A stretch of 8,135 bases of DNA from Candidatus Microgenomates bacterium (GCA_015485895.1 WFSR01000028.1:1-8135); one strand, 5' to 3'; shown: positions 1-5,553, counted from the stretch's first letter. A program made the numbers and translations. The notes: generated by a model from the sequence alone, not told the origin.

Positions 1-108
1 AACGCCACCGCTAACTAGAGATCCAATAGTAATATTGGCTAAATTTCCCCAATGAGGCGGAGGGCTGATAACAATATCGTCAGCAGCTTGAACTGTTAAA
101 GCTAGCAT
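1..108 (-). CDS. Pilin-like small membrane protein, fifth gene of the array (partial, 3' end outside window)
   Basis: The reading frame opens with ATG at 108 and runs off the window edge after 36 codons (begins MLALTVQAADD). It has a good ribosome binding site, AAGGGGGTG, 6 nt before the ATG, and starts 16 nt after the stop of the preceding pilin-like gene on the same strand. The visible part resembles the N-termini of its neighbours: a very short hydrophobic leader ending in Ala followed by acidic residues, then a Pro/Gly/Asn-rich stretch and the beginning of an apolar segment. The diagnostic two-helix core lies outside the window, so membership of the T4SS-pilin-like family is inferred from position and leader style. 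This is the only downstream gene of the cluster that does not overlap its predecessor. Confidence 0.6.
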   Translation of the reverse strand, partial: MLALTVQAADDIVISPPPHWGNLANITIGSLVSGGV

Positions 109-114
109 TTCTTT

Positions 115-123
115 CACCCCCTT
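115..123 (-). promoter_or_regulatory. Ribosome binding site of the fifth pilin-like gene
   Basis: On the minus strand AAGGGGGTG lies 6 nt before the ATG at 108. It is the only clear Shine-Dalgarno sequence in this operon; the other genes start directly at overlapping stop codons or next to the promoter. This suggests independent ribosome loading on the fifth gene. Confidence 0.6.
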
Positions 124-124
124 T

Positions 125-502
125 CTATAAACTTGGGACTGCTAATTTCAAGTCCTCTAAATTACTAATGCCAAAAATATAGCCAATTAATTTTAGAATA
201 AGGAAGACCAAAAAAACAACTACCAAACCGACTAAACCACTGGTAATCCGCCCTTTGGCGCTCTTGACTTTATTTTCATCGCCGCCAGCTAAAATCCAGT
301 TAATCCCCCCATAAAAGAAAACGCCGAGAAAGACCAGGACGGCAATAATAAACGCCCAACCTAGGATAACCCCCAAAAGGCGGTTAAAAAAACCAATATC
401 GCCACTATTCCAAGCGGCATTAAGCAAAGGGTTGTGAATTTGTCCTGGTCCCACCGTGTGGTGAGGGTGAGCCCAGTCATCAGCTAAGATTTTATTCGTC
501 AT
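125..502 (-). CDS. T4SS pilin-like (TrbC/VirB2-like) small membrane protein, fourth gene
   Basis: 125 aa counted from the ATG at 502. The protein has a short leader (MTNKILA-DDW), a polar stretch to about residue 40, a first membrane helix at about 43-66, a loop GGINWILAGGDENKVKSAKG (about 65-84), and a second helix at about 88-111. This helix-[GG..W..AGGD..K...AK]-helix layout is that of the small T4SS pilin-like proteins abundant in CPR bacteria. Presumed role: inner-membrane or extruded subunit of a secretion or pilus apparatus; this is inferred. The ATG overlaps the upstream stop by one base (TGATG). A TTG one codon earlier is also possible and would make a 4-nt overlap. No clear Shine-Dalgarno precedes it, so translational coupling is likely. 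Confidence 0.75.
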   Translation of the reverse strand: MTNKILADDWAHPHHTVGPGQIHNPLLNAAWNSGDIGFFNRLLGVILGWAFIIAVLVFLGVFFYGGINWILAGGDENKVKSAKGRITSGLVGLVVVFLVFLILKLIGYIFGISNLEDLKLAVPSL

Positions 503-885
503 CAAAATTGCAATTTACTAATAACCGTATTTAAATCTAAAAGATTCACTTTAAACAAAATCTGGCTCACTAAAGCTAGGAGGAAAACGGCCCCCATGGC
601 CACCAAAATACCAACCATGGTCAGGGTAATTTTTTGCTTAGCCTTACTAATTTTCTGGGCGTCGCCGCCGGCCGACATCCATTCATAGCCGCTGGCAATA
701 ATCACATAAAGGGCCCAAAGAATAGCAATCAGGCCCATAAAGCCCACTACCAGCGAAAGGAGGCGGCTAAAACCGGTGGTTACCTGGTCACCGCTACCCA
801 CATTCCCCAGGGGACCAATGCCCCCTAGAACGGGACCAACATTCTTAACATTCTTTGCATCTGCTAGAACCAAGTTTATTATCAT
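502..885 (-). CDS. T4SS pilin-like small membrane protein, third gene
   Basis: 127 aa from the ATG at 885, chosen because ATGA there overlaps the TGA stop of the upstream gene by 4 nt, exactly as at the previous junction. An in-frame TTG at 903 would only add MDSASA. The N-terminus is MIINLVLA-DAK, followed by a Gly/Val-rich region, helix 1 at about 43-66, the conserved loop SGYEWMSAGGDAQKISKAKQ (about 65-84) and helix 2 at about 89-111. The loop matches that of the next gene in GYEWM/INWIL, AGGD and K..KAK positions, so the two are paralogues. Likely a subunit of a membrane secretion or pilus-like complex; the partner machinery (ATPases, channel proteins) is not in view. Confidence 0.75.
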   Translation of the reverse strand: MIINLVLADAKNVKNVGPVLGGIGPLGNVGSGDQVTTGFSRLLSLVVGFMGLIAILWALYVIIASGYEWMSAGGDAQKISKAKQKITLTMVGILVAMGAVFLLALVSQILFKVNLLDLNTVISKLQF

Positions 886-1253
886 GGCGCTGGCGCTGTC
901 CAAATTTTTAACTGCAAGAACATTTTCGGGTCATTAAAGAGCAACAGGCCAACCAAAGCGGCCAGCAAAAAGGAGGCAGCCACGACGACCAGGCCAAGCA
1001 AAGTTTGCCAAATTTTTGCCCAGGCCTGGGTTACCTTTTGCGAATCGCCGGCGGCGGAAAAAAATTGGTAGCCGGCCAAAATAAAATTCACCAGAGCATA
1101 AAGCCCGGCCCCGACAATCATTAGCCTCAAAAGGTTATTGATTAAAATTACCAGGCCGCCACCAGCGGGACCACCTTTATTGGCAAACCGCCGGATTGCC
1201 GCTGGCGGATTAACCCGACCGTAAAACGGATCGCTAGCTAACAACCTCATCAT
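882..1253 (-). CDS. T4SS pilin-like small membrane protein, second gene
   Basis: 123 aa, start ATG at 1253 overlapping the preceding TGA by 4 nt (a second ATG follows immediately). The leader is very short (MMRLLA-SDPF), then a basic/Pro-rich stretch NPPAAIRRFANK (15-26) and a Gly-rich stretch. Helix 1 is at about 41-63, the loop AGYQFFSAAGDSQKVTQAWA at 60-79, and helix 2 at about 84-106. The loop keeps the G-Y-x-[FWI]-x-S-A-[AG]-G-D-x-x-K pattern of its neighbours. Codons 14-17 contain a 12-nt match to the palindromic repeat found in the intergenic regions (see findings). Role as for the other pilin-like genes, inferred from family shape. Confidence 0.72.
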   Translation of the reverse strand: MMRLLASDPFYGRVNPPAAIRRFANKGGPAGGGLVILINNLLRLMIVGAGLYALVNFILAGYQFFSAAGDSQKVTQAWAKIWQTLLGLVVVAASFLLAALVGLLLFNDPKMFLQLKIWTAPAP

Positions 1254-1579
1254 AACGACGGATTTAAAATTGTAACCCCGGTTATTGCCTCAATAATTTG
1301 AATAATAAAATAACTGCTGATAATTATAGCAAATCCCAGGGCGGCGGCGGTCAGGGCTTTTTTGCCGCTTTCCAAATTATTCTTATCACCACTGCCGGCA
1401 CTGCTGATAATCTTGTAACCGCCGATGATAAAGAGAATAATAAGAAGAAAACCGGCCAGATAAAAGGCGTTGTTAACCACCGTAGCCACCAAATCGCCAA
1501 CATTGCTAAACGGCGGCGAATAAGAATCCTTCAGGTTGACGGTAACTGGTGCAACCTGAGCCACTGGCCAAATTTCCAT
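1250..1579 (-). CDS. T4SS pilin-like small membrane protein, first gene of the operon
   Basis: 109 aa, the shortest complete member. Start ATG at 1579; no Shine-Dalgarno precedes it, and a TATAAT box ends only 7 nt upstream, so the mRNA is probably leaderless. N-terminus MEIWPVAQVAP, then a polar segment; helix 1 at about 33-55, loop GGYKIISSAGSGDKNNLESG (about 53-72), helix 2 at about 76-98. The loop has an extra Ser-Gly compared with the AGGD of the later genes, making this the most divergent of the set. It heads the co-directional, overlapping gene series that runs to the window's left edge. It could also be annotated as a conserved two-TM protein of unknown function. Confidence 0.72.
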   Translation of the reverse strand: MEIWPVAQVAPVTVNLKDSYSPPFSNVGDLVATVVNNAFYLAGFLLIILFIIGGYKIISSAGSGDKNNLESGKKALTAAALGFAIIISSYFIIQIIEAITGVTILNPSL

Positions 1580-1586
1580 TTGTTCT

Positions 1587-1614
1587 ATTATACGAACTTC
1601 TGACTAAAAAGCAA
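1587..1614 (-). promoter_or_regulatory. Promoter of the pilin-like operon (leaderless configuration)
   Basis: On the minus strand a perfect TATAAT (1592-1587) is preceded, after 16 nt, by TTGCTT (1614-1609; matches the TTG of the -35 consensus). The -10 box ends 7 nt before the ATG at 1579, so the expected transcription start falls at or next to the start codon. Confidence 0.6.
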
Positions 1615-1634
1615 AATAGAACTAGGAACTAGGT

Positions 1635-1725
1635 CAAACAAATCCTAAATTCTAATAACCCAAATCCTAAACAATTACCAAATGATTAAATGACCAAATG
1701 ACCAAATGACCAAATGACCAAAACA
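1635..1725. repeat. CCAAAT-type intergenic repeat with a tandem TGACCAAA array (copy 1)
   Basis: Positions 1635-1706 align without gaps to 7955-8026, 66 of 72 bases identical, including an exact 24-nt block at 1660-1683. At 1675-1722 it holds six consecutive 8-mers: TTACCAAA, TGATTAAA and four perfect TGACCAAA (1691-1722). The copy at the right end of the window has only two of the TGACCAA[A/G] units, so the array varies in number. There is no coding signal. Confidence 0.85.
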
Positions 1726-1740
1726 AAAGACGCCCCCCTC

Positions 1741-1898
1741 TTGTCATCCCGCCCTTTCGTGAGAAAGAGCGGGATCTAGCCGAAGGCGCATAACTATTTG
1801 CTACTGCGCTCGCTCTGCTCGCTAGATCTTTACCCCTGCCGAAGGCGAATTTATTCCACCGAAGGGGGGCTTCGTCGCTTCGCTCCTCAGGATGACAA
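1741..1898. repeat. 158-bp palindromic element with 9-bp terminal inverted repeats
   Basis: The ends are TTGTCATCC (1741-1749) and its exact reverse complement GGATGACAA (1890-1898). Just inside the left end is a hairpin: ATCCCGC (1746-1752) pairs with GCGGGAT (1769-1775) and CTTTC (1754-1758) with GAAAG (1763-1767), with one C/A mismatch and a GTGA tetraloop. GATCTAGC (1773-1780) is the reverse complement of GCTAGATC (1821-1828). GCCGAAGGCG occurs twice (1779-1788, 1838-1847). No gene of its own is visible; it looks like a non-autonomous, MITE- or REP-like element. Confidence 0.7.
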
Positions 1899-1907
1899 AA
1901 AAAGAAA

Positions 1908-1960
1908 TGTTTTGAACATTTGGATTTTGGTATTGTTTGGAGTTTGGAATTTGGTACTTT
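1908..1960. repeat. TTTGG-type intergenic repeat
   Basis: This is the inverse-orientation companion of the CCAAAT repeat at 1635-1725. Positions 1908-1930 match 8060-8082 at 21 of 23 bases, each copy following an A-rich tract. Positions 1922-1941 are identical to 5804-5823 (20 nt). It continues as short TTTGGAATTTGG-like units. No gene is present between 1580 and 2007. Confidence 0.75.
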
Positions 1961-1989
1961 TCTTTTCCTGGTTCCATCTTAATTTTCGC

Positions 1990-2002
1990 TATAATCTATA
2001 AT
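1990..2002 (+). promoter_or_regulatory. Twin -10 boxes before the ligase gene
   Basis: Two perfect TATAAT hexamers lie at 1990-1995 and 1997-2002, directly before the ATG at 2008 (12 and 5 nt away). No convincing -35 box was found at normal spacing. No Shine-Dalgarno is present, so a leaderless or nearly leaderless mRNA is likely. Confidence 0.5.
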
Positions 2003-2007
2003 ATTGT

Positions 2008-3114
2008 ATGATTTCTCTTTGGATACTAGGGTTTCTCTTCACTCTCCCCCTCCAGCTCGGTCGCCATTTTTGGTTTCCTTTCAGCTATCTTTGGGGATTA
2101 CCAGTTGATTATCTTGCCCCGACTTTCTATTTGAGCGACTTCTTTTTCTTGGGCTGGCTGGTTACCAGTCTCTACCAATACCGCCCCCAAATAAAAGTGG
2201 TTCTCTTTTGGCTCATTTTTGCCACTGTCAATATTATTTTTAGCCAAAATTGGCAACTAGCTTCTTTTTCTTGGCTTCGTTTTTCTCAACTTCCCCTTTT
2301 AGTCTGGTTGATTCGCCGTCAAAAAATTTCCTTTCAACATTTCCTCTCCGCCTCCATCACCGGCTGGCTAATTTTAGAGGCTTTCTTTGCTCTTCTGGAG
2401 ACTCTCCGCCAAGGCAGTGCCGGCACCTGGGGCTGGTGGTTTGGCGAGCGCAGTTTCTCTCTAGTGACTCCCGGAATTGCCAAGCTACATCTTGGCGGCC
2501 GCCTCCTTCTCCGCCCTTACGCCACCTTCCCCCACCCCAATGCCCTGGCCGGCTTTACTTTGGTTGCTTTTCTCCTCCTGCTTTCACTCCAGCCCCGGCG
2601 GTTATTGGTCACCGTCGCCGGTCTGGCCACCACCATCATCCTTCTCCTTACCGCCAGCCACCTCGTTTGGGCCATTGCCGTTCTAATTATCCTAACCACC
2701 CCCCGCCGCTGGCTGGCCCTTCCCCTTCTTATTCCCCTAATCCTAATTCCCCCACCTTTAACCAGCTGGCAACACCGTTGGCAACTCTTTCGGGCCGCTC
2801 TCCTCATCTGGCAGCATCATCCCCTCTTTGGTGTTGGTTTGGGCAATTTTCTCCCCCAACTGCCCCATTTTTGGCCCTTCTCTCCCCTTCAACTCTGGCT
2901 GCAACCAGTCCACAATCTCTATCTCCTCTGGCTAAGCCAAACCGGTTTCTGGGGATTGCTCATTCTCTGGCCAGAGCATTTTTGGTCCCGCAACCGCTTC
3001 TGGCAACTGGCCGGCCTGGCCATCTTGCTTTCCGGCCTTGGCGACCACTACTGGCTTACCAGCCAACAAAACTTCCTCCTCTTGGGAATCTGGGTAGGAT
3101 TGGCCAACAGTTAA
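2008..3114 (+). CDS. O-antigen ligase/polymerase family (Wzy_C) membrane protein
   Basis: 368 aa, almost entirely hydrophobic with about 9-10 membrane segments. Family marks: RPYATFPHPNALAGF (169-183), a motif typical of O-antigen-ligase-like proteins of CPR bacteria; the Wzy_C-type HHPLFGVGLGNF (270-281); and VHNLYLLWLSQTGFWGLL (301-318), where the HN pair before a helix is characteristic. Such proteins act at the outer face of the membrane on undecaprenyl-linked glycans, either polymerising them or transferring them to lipid or protein; which one cannot be told here. It is somewhat shorter than the usual 400 aa or more. The start is the first ATG after the TATAAT boxes. The sense strand is strongly pyrimidine-rich (Leu, Pro and Phe codons). 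Its stop overlaps that of the convergent trxB by 4 nt. Confidence 0.85.
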   Translation: MISLWILGFLFTLPLQLGRHFWFPFSYLWGLPVDYLAPTFYLSDFFFLGWLVTSLYQYRPQIKVVLFWLIFATVNIIFSQNWQLASFSWLRFSQLPLLVWLIRRQKISFQHFLSASITGWLILEAFFALLETLRQGSAGTWGWWFGERSFSLVTPGIAKLHLGGRLLLRPYATFPHPNALAGFTLVAFLLLLSLQPRRLLVTVAGLATTIILLLTASHLVWAIAVLIILTTPRRWLALPLLIPLILIPPPLTSWQHRWQLFRAALLIWQHHPLFGVGLGNFLPQLPHFWPFSPLQLWLQPVHNLYLLWLSQTGFWGLLILWPEHFWSRNRFWQLAGLAILLSGLGDHYWLTSQQNFLLLGIWVGLANS

Positions 3115-4034
3115 TGCTTTTGTAGGAAACTTTCCGCTTCTAGGGCGGCCATGCAGCCGGTGCCGACGGCGGTGGCTAATTGCTGATAATGAGCATCGGC
3201 AACATCACCGGCAGCAAAAACGCCTGGACGCGAAGTGAGCACCTTTTCCCGGGTAACAACATAGCCGTGGTCATTCAATTCCAGCTGGCCCTGGACAAAT
3301 TGGGTGTTAGGCTGGTGGCCAATCGCCAGAAAAAGCCCATCTAAAGGCAATTTTGACCGTTCACCAGTTTTAGTATCCTCCAAGACCACGCCGGTTAATT
3401 TTTCCTTCCCTTCTAACTGGACCACAACTTTGTTCCAGAGAATTTTAATATTGGGTTGTTTCTGAACCAACTTTTGGTTAGCTAGGGCGGCCCGCAACTG
3501 ATCGCGGCGGTGGATAATATAAACCTGGCGGGCTGCTTTGGCCAAGACCAGGGCATCTACCATAGCCGTGTCACCGCCACCAACAACGGCGGCTACTCTT
3601 TGGCGGTAAAAAAAGGCATCACAGGTAGCACAAGTAGAAACCCCGTGGCCCAGCAATTCTTTTTCCCGGGGCAAACCCAAAAACCGGGGCGAGCCACCAC
3701 TGGCAATAATTAAAGCCTCTGTTAGCAGCTCTTTTTCTTTCAAGAGAACCCGAAAAGGGCGCCGTTGCAAATCAGTTTTTATCACCTCACCGCCCAAAAA
3801 GCGGGCAGCAAATTTTTCCGCCTGCTGGCGAAACCGCTGGGCTAGCTCCGGCCCCTGGATCCCCTCGGGAAAGCCGGGATAATTTTCGACCAGAGTTGTT
3901 AAAACTGGCTGGCCACCAGGACTTAATCCTTCAATCACCAATGGTTTAAACCCCGACCGGCCGGCGTAAATTGCCGCTGTCAATCCCGCCGGACCGGCCC
4001 CGATGATGATTACCTTTTCTACTTTTTCAGCCAT
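3111..4034 (-). CDS. trxB: Thioredoxin reductase (NADPH, FAD-dependent)
   Basis: 307 aa, the normal size for low-molecular-weight thioredoxin reductase, which uses NADPH to reduce thioredoxin in the cytoplasm. Visible features: FAD-binding GAGPAG at 12-17; the redox-active CATC at 135-138, followed by Asp139; NADPH-binding GGGDTA at 152-157; HRRDQLRA at 175-182, with the arginines that contact the NADPH 2'-phosphate; and the second FAD motif with GD at 276-277, followed by ATAVGTGCMAALEAE. All key residues are intact, so an active NADPH-dependent enzyme is expected. It starts inside the end of rho (8-nt overlap), with GGAG 10 nt before the ATG, so the two are co-transcribed. The stop TAA shares TTAA (3111-3114) with the convergent ligase gene. 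Confidence 0.94.
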   Translation of the reverse strand: MAEKVEKVIIIGAGPAGLTAAIYAGRSGFKPLVIEGLSPGGQPVLTTLVENYPGFPEGIQGPELAQRFRQQAEKFAARFLGGEVIKTDLQRRPFRVLLKEKELLTEALIIASGGSPRFLGLPREKELLGHGVSTCATCDAFFYRQRVAAVVGGGDTAMVDALVLAKAARQVYIIHRRDQLRAALANQKLVQKQPNIKILWNKVVVQLEGKEKLTGVVLEDTKTGERSKLPLDGLFLAIGHQPNTQFVQGQLELNDHGYVVTREKVLTSRPGVFAAGDVADAHYQQLATAVGTGCMAALEAESFLQKH

Positions 4035-5265
4035 GATTCAAAGTCTCCAAAAACTCAGCGTTATCTTTCGTCTTAGCCAACTTTTGCAAAAAGGCTTCAC
4101 TACGCTCGTCTTTATTTAACAAATCAACCATCCGCCGCATCCGGACAATTTGGGGATAAATCTTCGGGTCAAAAAGCAGTTCTTCCTTCCGAGTCCCCGA
4201 CCGCTGGATATCAATTGCCGGGAAAATACGCCGTTCGGCCAGATGGCGGTCAAGATGGACCTCCATGTTGCCAGTACCCTTGAATTCTTCGTAAATGAGG
4301 TCATCCATCTTGCTACCGGTATCAATCAAAGTGGTGCCAATAATTGTCAGCGAGCCGCCATTTTCAATGTTCCGGGCCGCTCCAAAAAAGCGCTTGGCTG
4401 GATAAAGGGCCGCCGGGTCAAAGCCGCCGCTCAGGGTCCGCCCCGAAGAAGGCATCGACAAATTGTAGGCTCGGGCCAACCGGGTAATGGAATCTAAAAG
4501 GATAAAGACGTCCTCGCCCATCTCCACCAGGCGTTTGGCCCGCTCAATGGCGATTTCCGCCGCCCGGGTTTGGTATTCTGGCGGTTCGTCAAAATTAGAA
4601 GCGACAACCTCGCCCTTGACGCTGCGGACAATATCGGTTACCTCCTCAGGCCGCTCGCCAATCAGAACCGCCATCAGGTGAATTTTTGGATAATTTTTAG
4701 CCACCCCATAGGCGATATCTTTCATCAACCATGTCTTGCCGGCTTTTGGTGGCGAGACAATTAATCCCCGTTGACCAAAACCAATCGGAGCAATTAAATC
4801 AATCATCCGAGCGGCCAACAATTTTTGTTCCGTTTCCAACTTAATTTGCGGTTGGGGAAAAATTGGCGTCAACTGGCTAAACCAGGGACGAGCCTTGACT
4901 TTTTCCACCGGCTGGCCGTTTATTTTTTCAATCTTCAAGATACTTCGGTAGCGTTCATTATCTTTTGGTGCCCGAACTTGGCCGCCGACTAAATCACCTT
5001 CCCGCAATTGGAAGCGGCGGATTTGCGAAGCAGAAATATAAACATCGCCTGACGAGGGGGTAAATCTAGGCCGCAAAAAGCCATGACCTTCATTGGCAAT
5101 GTCCAAAACGCCCTCGACAAATTCGGTTGGCAAACGGCTATCAGGAATAATCCGGCCATCAACTTCCACAAGTTTTTCCGGTTCCTCGTCAGCAGAAAAT
5201 TTTTTAACCGGGGCCGACTTTTTTTGCAGATCGTCGGCGGTAACAAAAGAGGTATTATTGCTCAT
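4027..5265 (-). CDS. rho: Transcription termination factor Rho (lacking the usual N-terminal helical domain)
   Basis: 412 aa from the ATG at 5265, chosen over the TTG at 5280 because GAGGAG lies 7 nt upstream; the TTG sits next to that site. Rho is a hexameric RNA-dependent ATPase that ends transcription. Order of parts: a charged, apparently disordered N-terminus (1-48); a cold-shock-like RNA-binding domain (about 49-118) with GHGFLR (60-65) and DVYISASQIRRF (74-85); Walker A SPPKAGKT (171-178); catalytic Glu204; Walker B ILLDSITRLARAYN (255-268, Asp258); Q-loop MPSSGRTLSGG (271-281); R-loop region TGSKMDDLIYEEFKGTGNME (316-335); arginine finger in RSGTRKEE (Arg355). The roughly 45-residue Rho_N helical bundle of E. 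coli Rho is not recognisable. Gly203 stands where E. coli has Asp210. It overlaps trxB by 8 nt. Confidence 0.97.
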   Translation of the reverse strand: MSNNTSFVTADDLQKKSAPVKKFSADEEPEKLVEVDGRIIPDSRLPTEFVEGVLDIANEGHGFLRPRFTPSSGDVYISASQIRRFQLREGDLVGGQVRAPKDNERYRSILKIEKINGQPVEKVKARPWFSQLTPIFPQPQIKLETEQKLLAARMIDLIAPIGFGQRGLIVSPPKAGKTWLMKDIAYGVAKNYPKIHLMAVLIGERPEEVTDIVRSVKGEVVASNFDEPPEYQTRAAEIAIERAKRLVEMGEDVFILLDSITRLARAYNLSMPSSGRTLSGGFDPAALYPAKRFFGAARNIENGGSLTIIGTTLIDTGSKMDDLIYEEFKGTGNMEVHLDRHLAERRIFPAIDIQRSGTRKEELLFDPKIYPQIVRMRRMVDLLNKDERSEAFLQKLAKTKDNAEFLETLNHG

Positions 5266-5272
5266 GTAGCTT

Positions 5273-5278
5273 CTCCTC
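5273..5278 (-). promoter_or_regulatory. Ribosome binding site of rho
   Basis: GAGGAG on the minus strand, 7 nt before the ATG at 5265. It fixes the start of rho and contrasts with the other promoter-proximal genes of the window, which lack such a site. Confidence 0.8.
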
Positions 5279-5323
5279 AAAAAAATAACGGATTTAAAAC
5301 AAAACCGAGGGCATAATTAGCAT

Positions 5324-5352
5324 ATTTAATCACACTCTCCCCCGGCTGTCAA
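5324..5352 (-). promoter_or_regulatory. Promoter of the rho-trxB operon
   Basis: On the minus strand a perfect TTGACA (5352-5347) is followed after 17 nt by TTAAAT (5329-5324; 4 of 6 matches to TATAAT), which is preceded by TGA, giving an extended -10 (TGn). The predicted start near 5317 leaves an untranslated leader of about 50 nt, enough for the visible ribosome binding site. No autoregulatory structure is evident in the leader. Confidence 0.6.
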
Positions 5353-5416
5353 ATGAAATCGGAACTAGGAGCTAGGTTATTGGAATTTGGGGCTCGGGGC
5401 TTGGAACTTGGTAATG

Positions 5417-5553
5417 CGTCATCCCGCCCTTTCTTATGAAAGTTCAGGACTTTCAGTGGGTGGTGAACTATCGATGTTAATCAGACACCCAGCTGGAGAT
5501 GCTGAAACCCCAGCTCCGACAAGTCGGAGGGGGCGGGTAAATTCGGAATGACG
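5417..5553. repeat. 137-bp highly folded intergenic element with terminal inverted repeats
   Basis: The ends CGTCATCCCG (5417-5426) and CGGAATGACG (5544-5553) are inverted repeats with one mismatch. Inside, CCCGCCC (5423-5429) pairs with GGGCGGG (5531-5537) and encloses several further helices: TGAAAGT/ACTTTCA (5437-5443 with 5449-5455), TGGGTG/CACCCA (5457-5462 with 5486-5491), AGCTGG/CCAGCT (5491-5496 with 5510-5515), and CTCCGAC-AA-GTCGGAG (5514-5529). The last two share a few bases and so are alternatives at their edges. The first 16 bases after the leading C (GTCATCCCGCCCTTTC) are identical to 1743-1758 in the other element. It may be a mobile REP/MITE-like element or a structured RNA; no protein is encoded. 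Confidence 0.65.

Noticed and set aside
1298..1603. A plus-strand 101-codon open frame opposite the first pilin-like gene
   Set aside because: It is antisense to a well-supported gene, its product is polar and resembles no family, and its end runs into the promoter region.
1635..1725. The TGACCAAA array as a CRISPR
   Set aside because: The units are 8 bp and adjoin each other without spacers; no cas gene is nearby.
1798..2001. A 67-codon open frame in the intergenic repeat region
   Set aside because: It is made wholly of the palindromic element and TTTGG repeat; it has no ribosome site and no protein-like conservation.
2250..3125. A 291-codon open frame (Pro/Ser-rich) overlapping the plus-strand ligase gene
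   Set aside because: It lies in another frame of a strongly pyrimidine-rich gene, where stop codons are rare. Its low-complexity Pro/Ser/His composition and lack of a ribosome site mark it as a shadow.
5514..5540. The hairpin CTCCGAC-AA-GTCGGAG as a terminator
   Set aside because: No T-run follows on either strand; it fits better as one helix of the folded 137-bp element.
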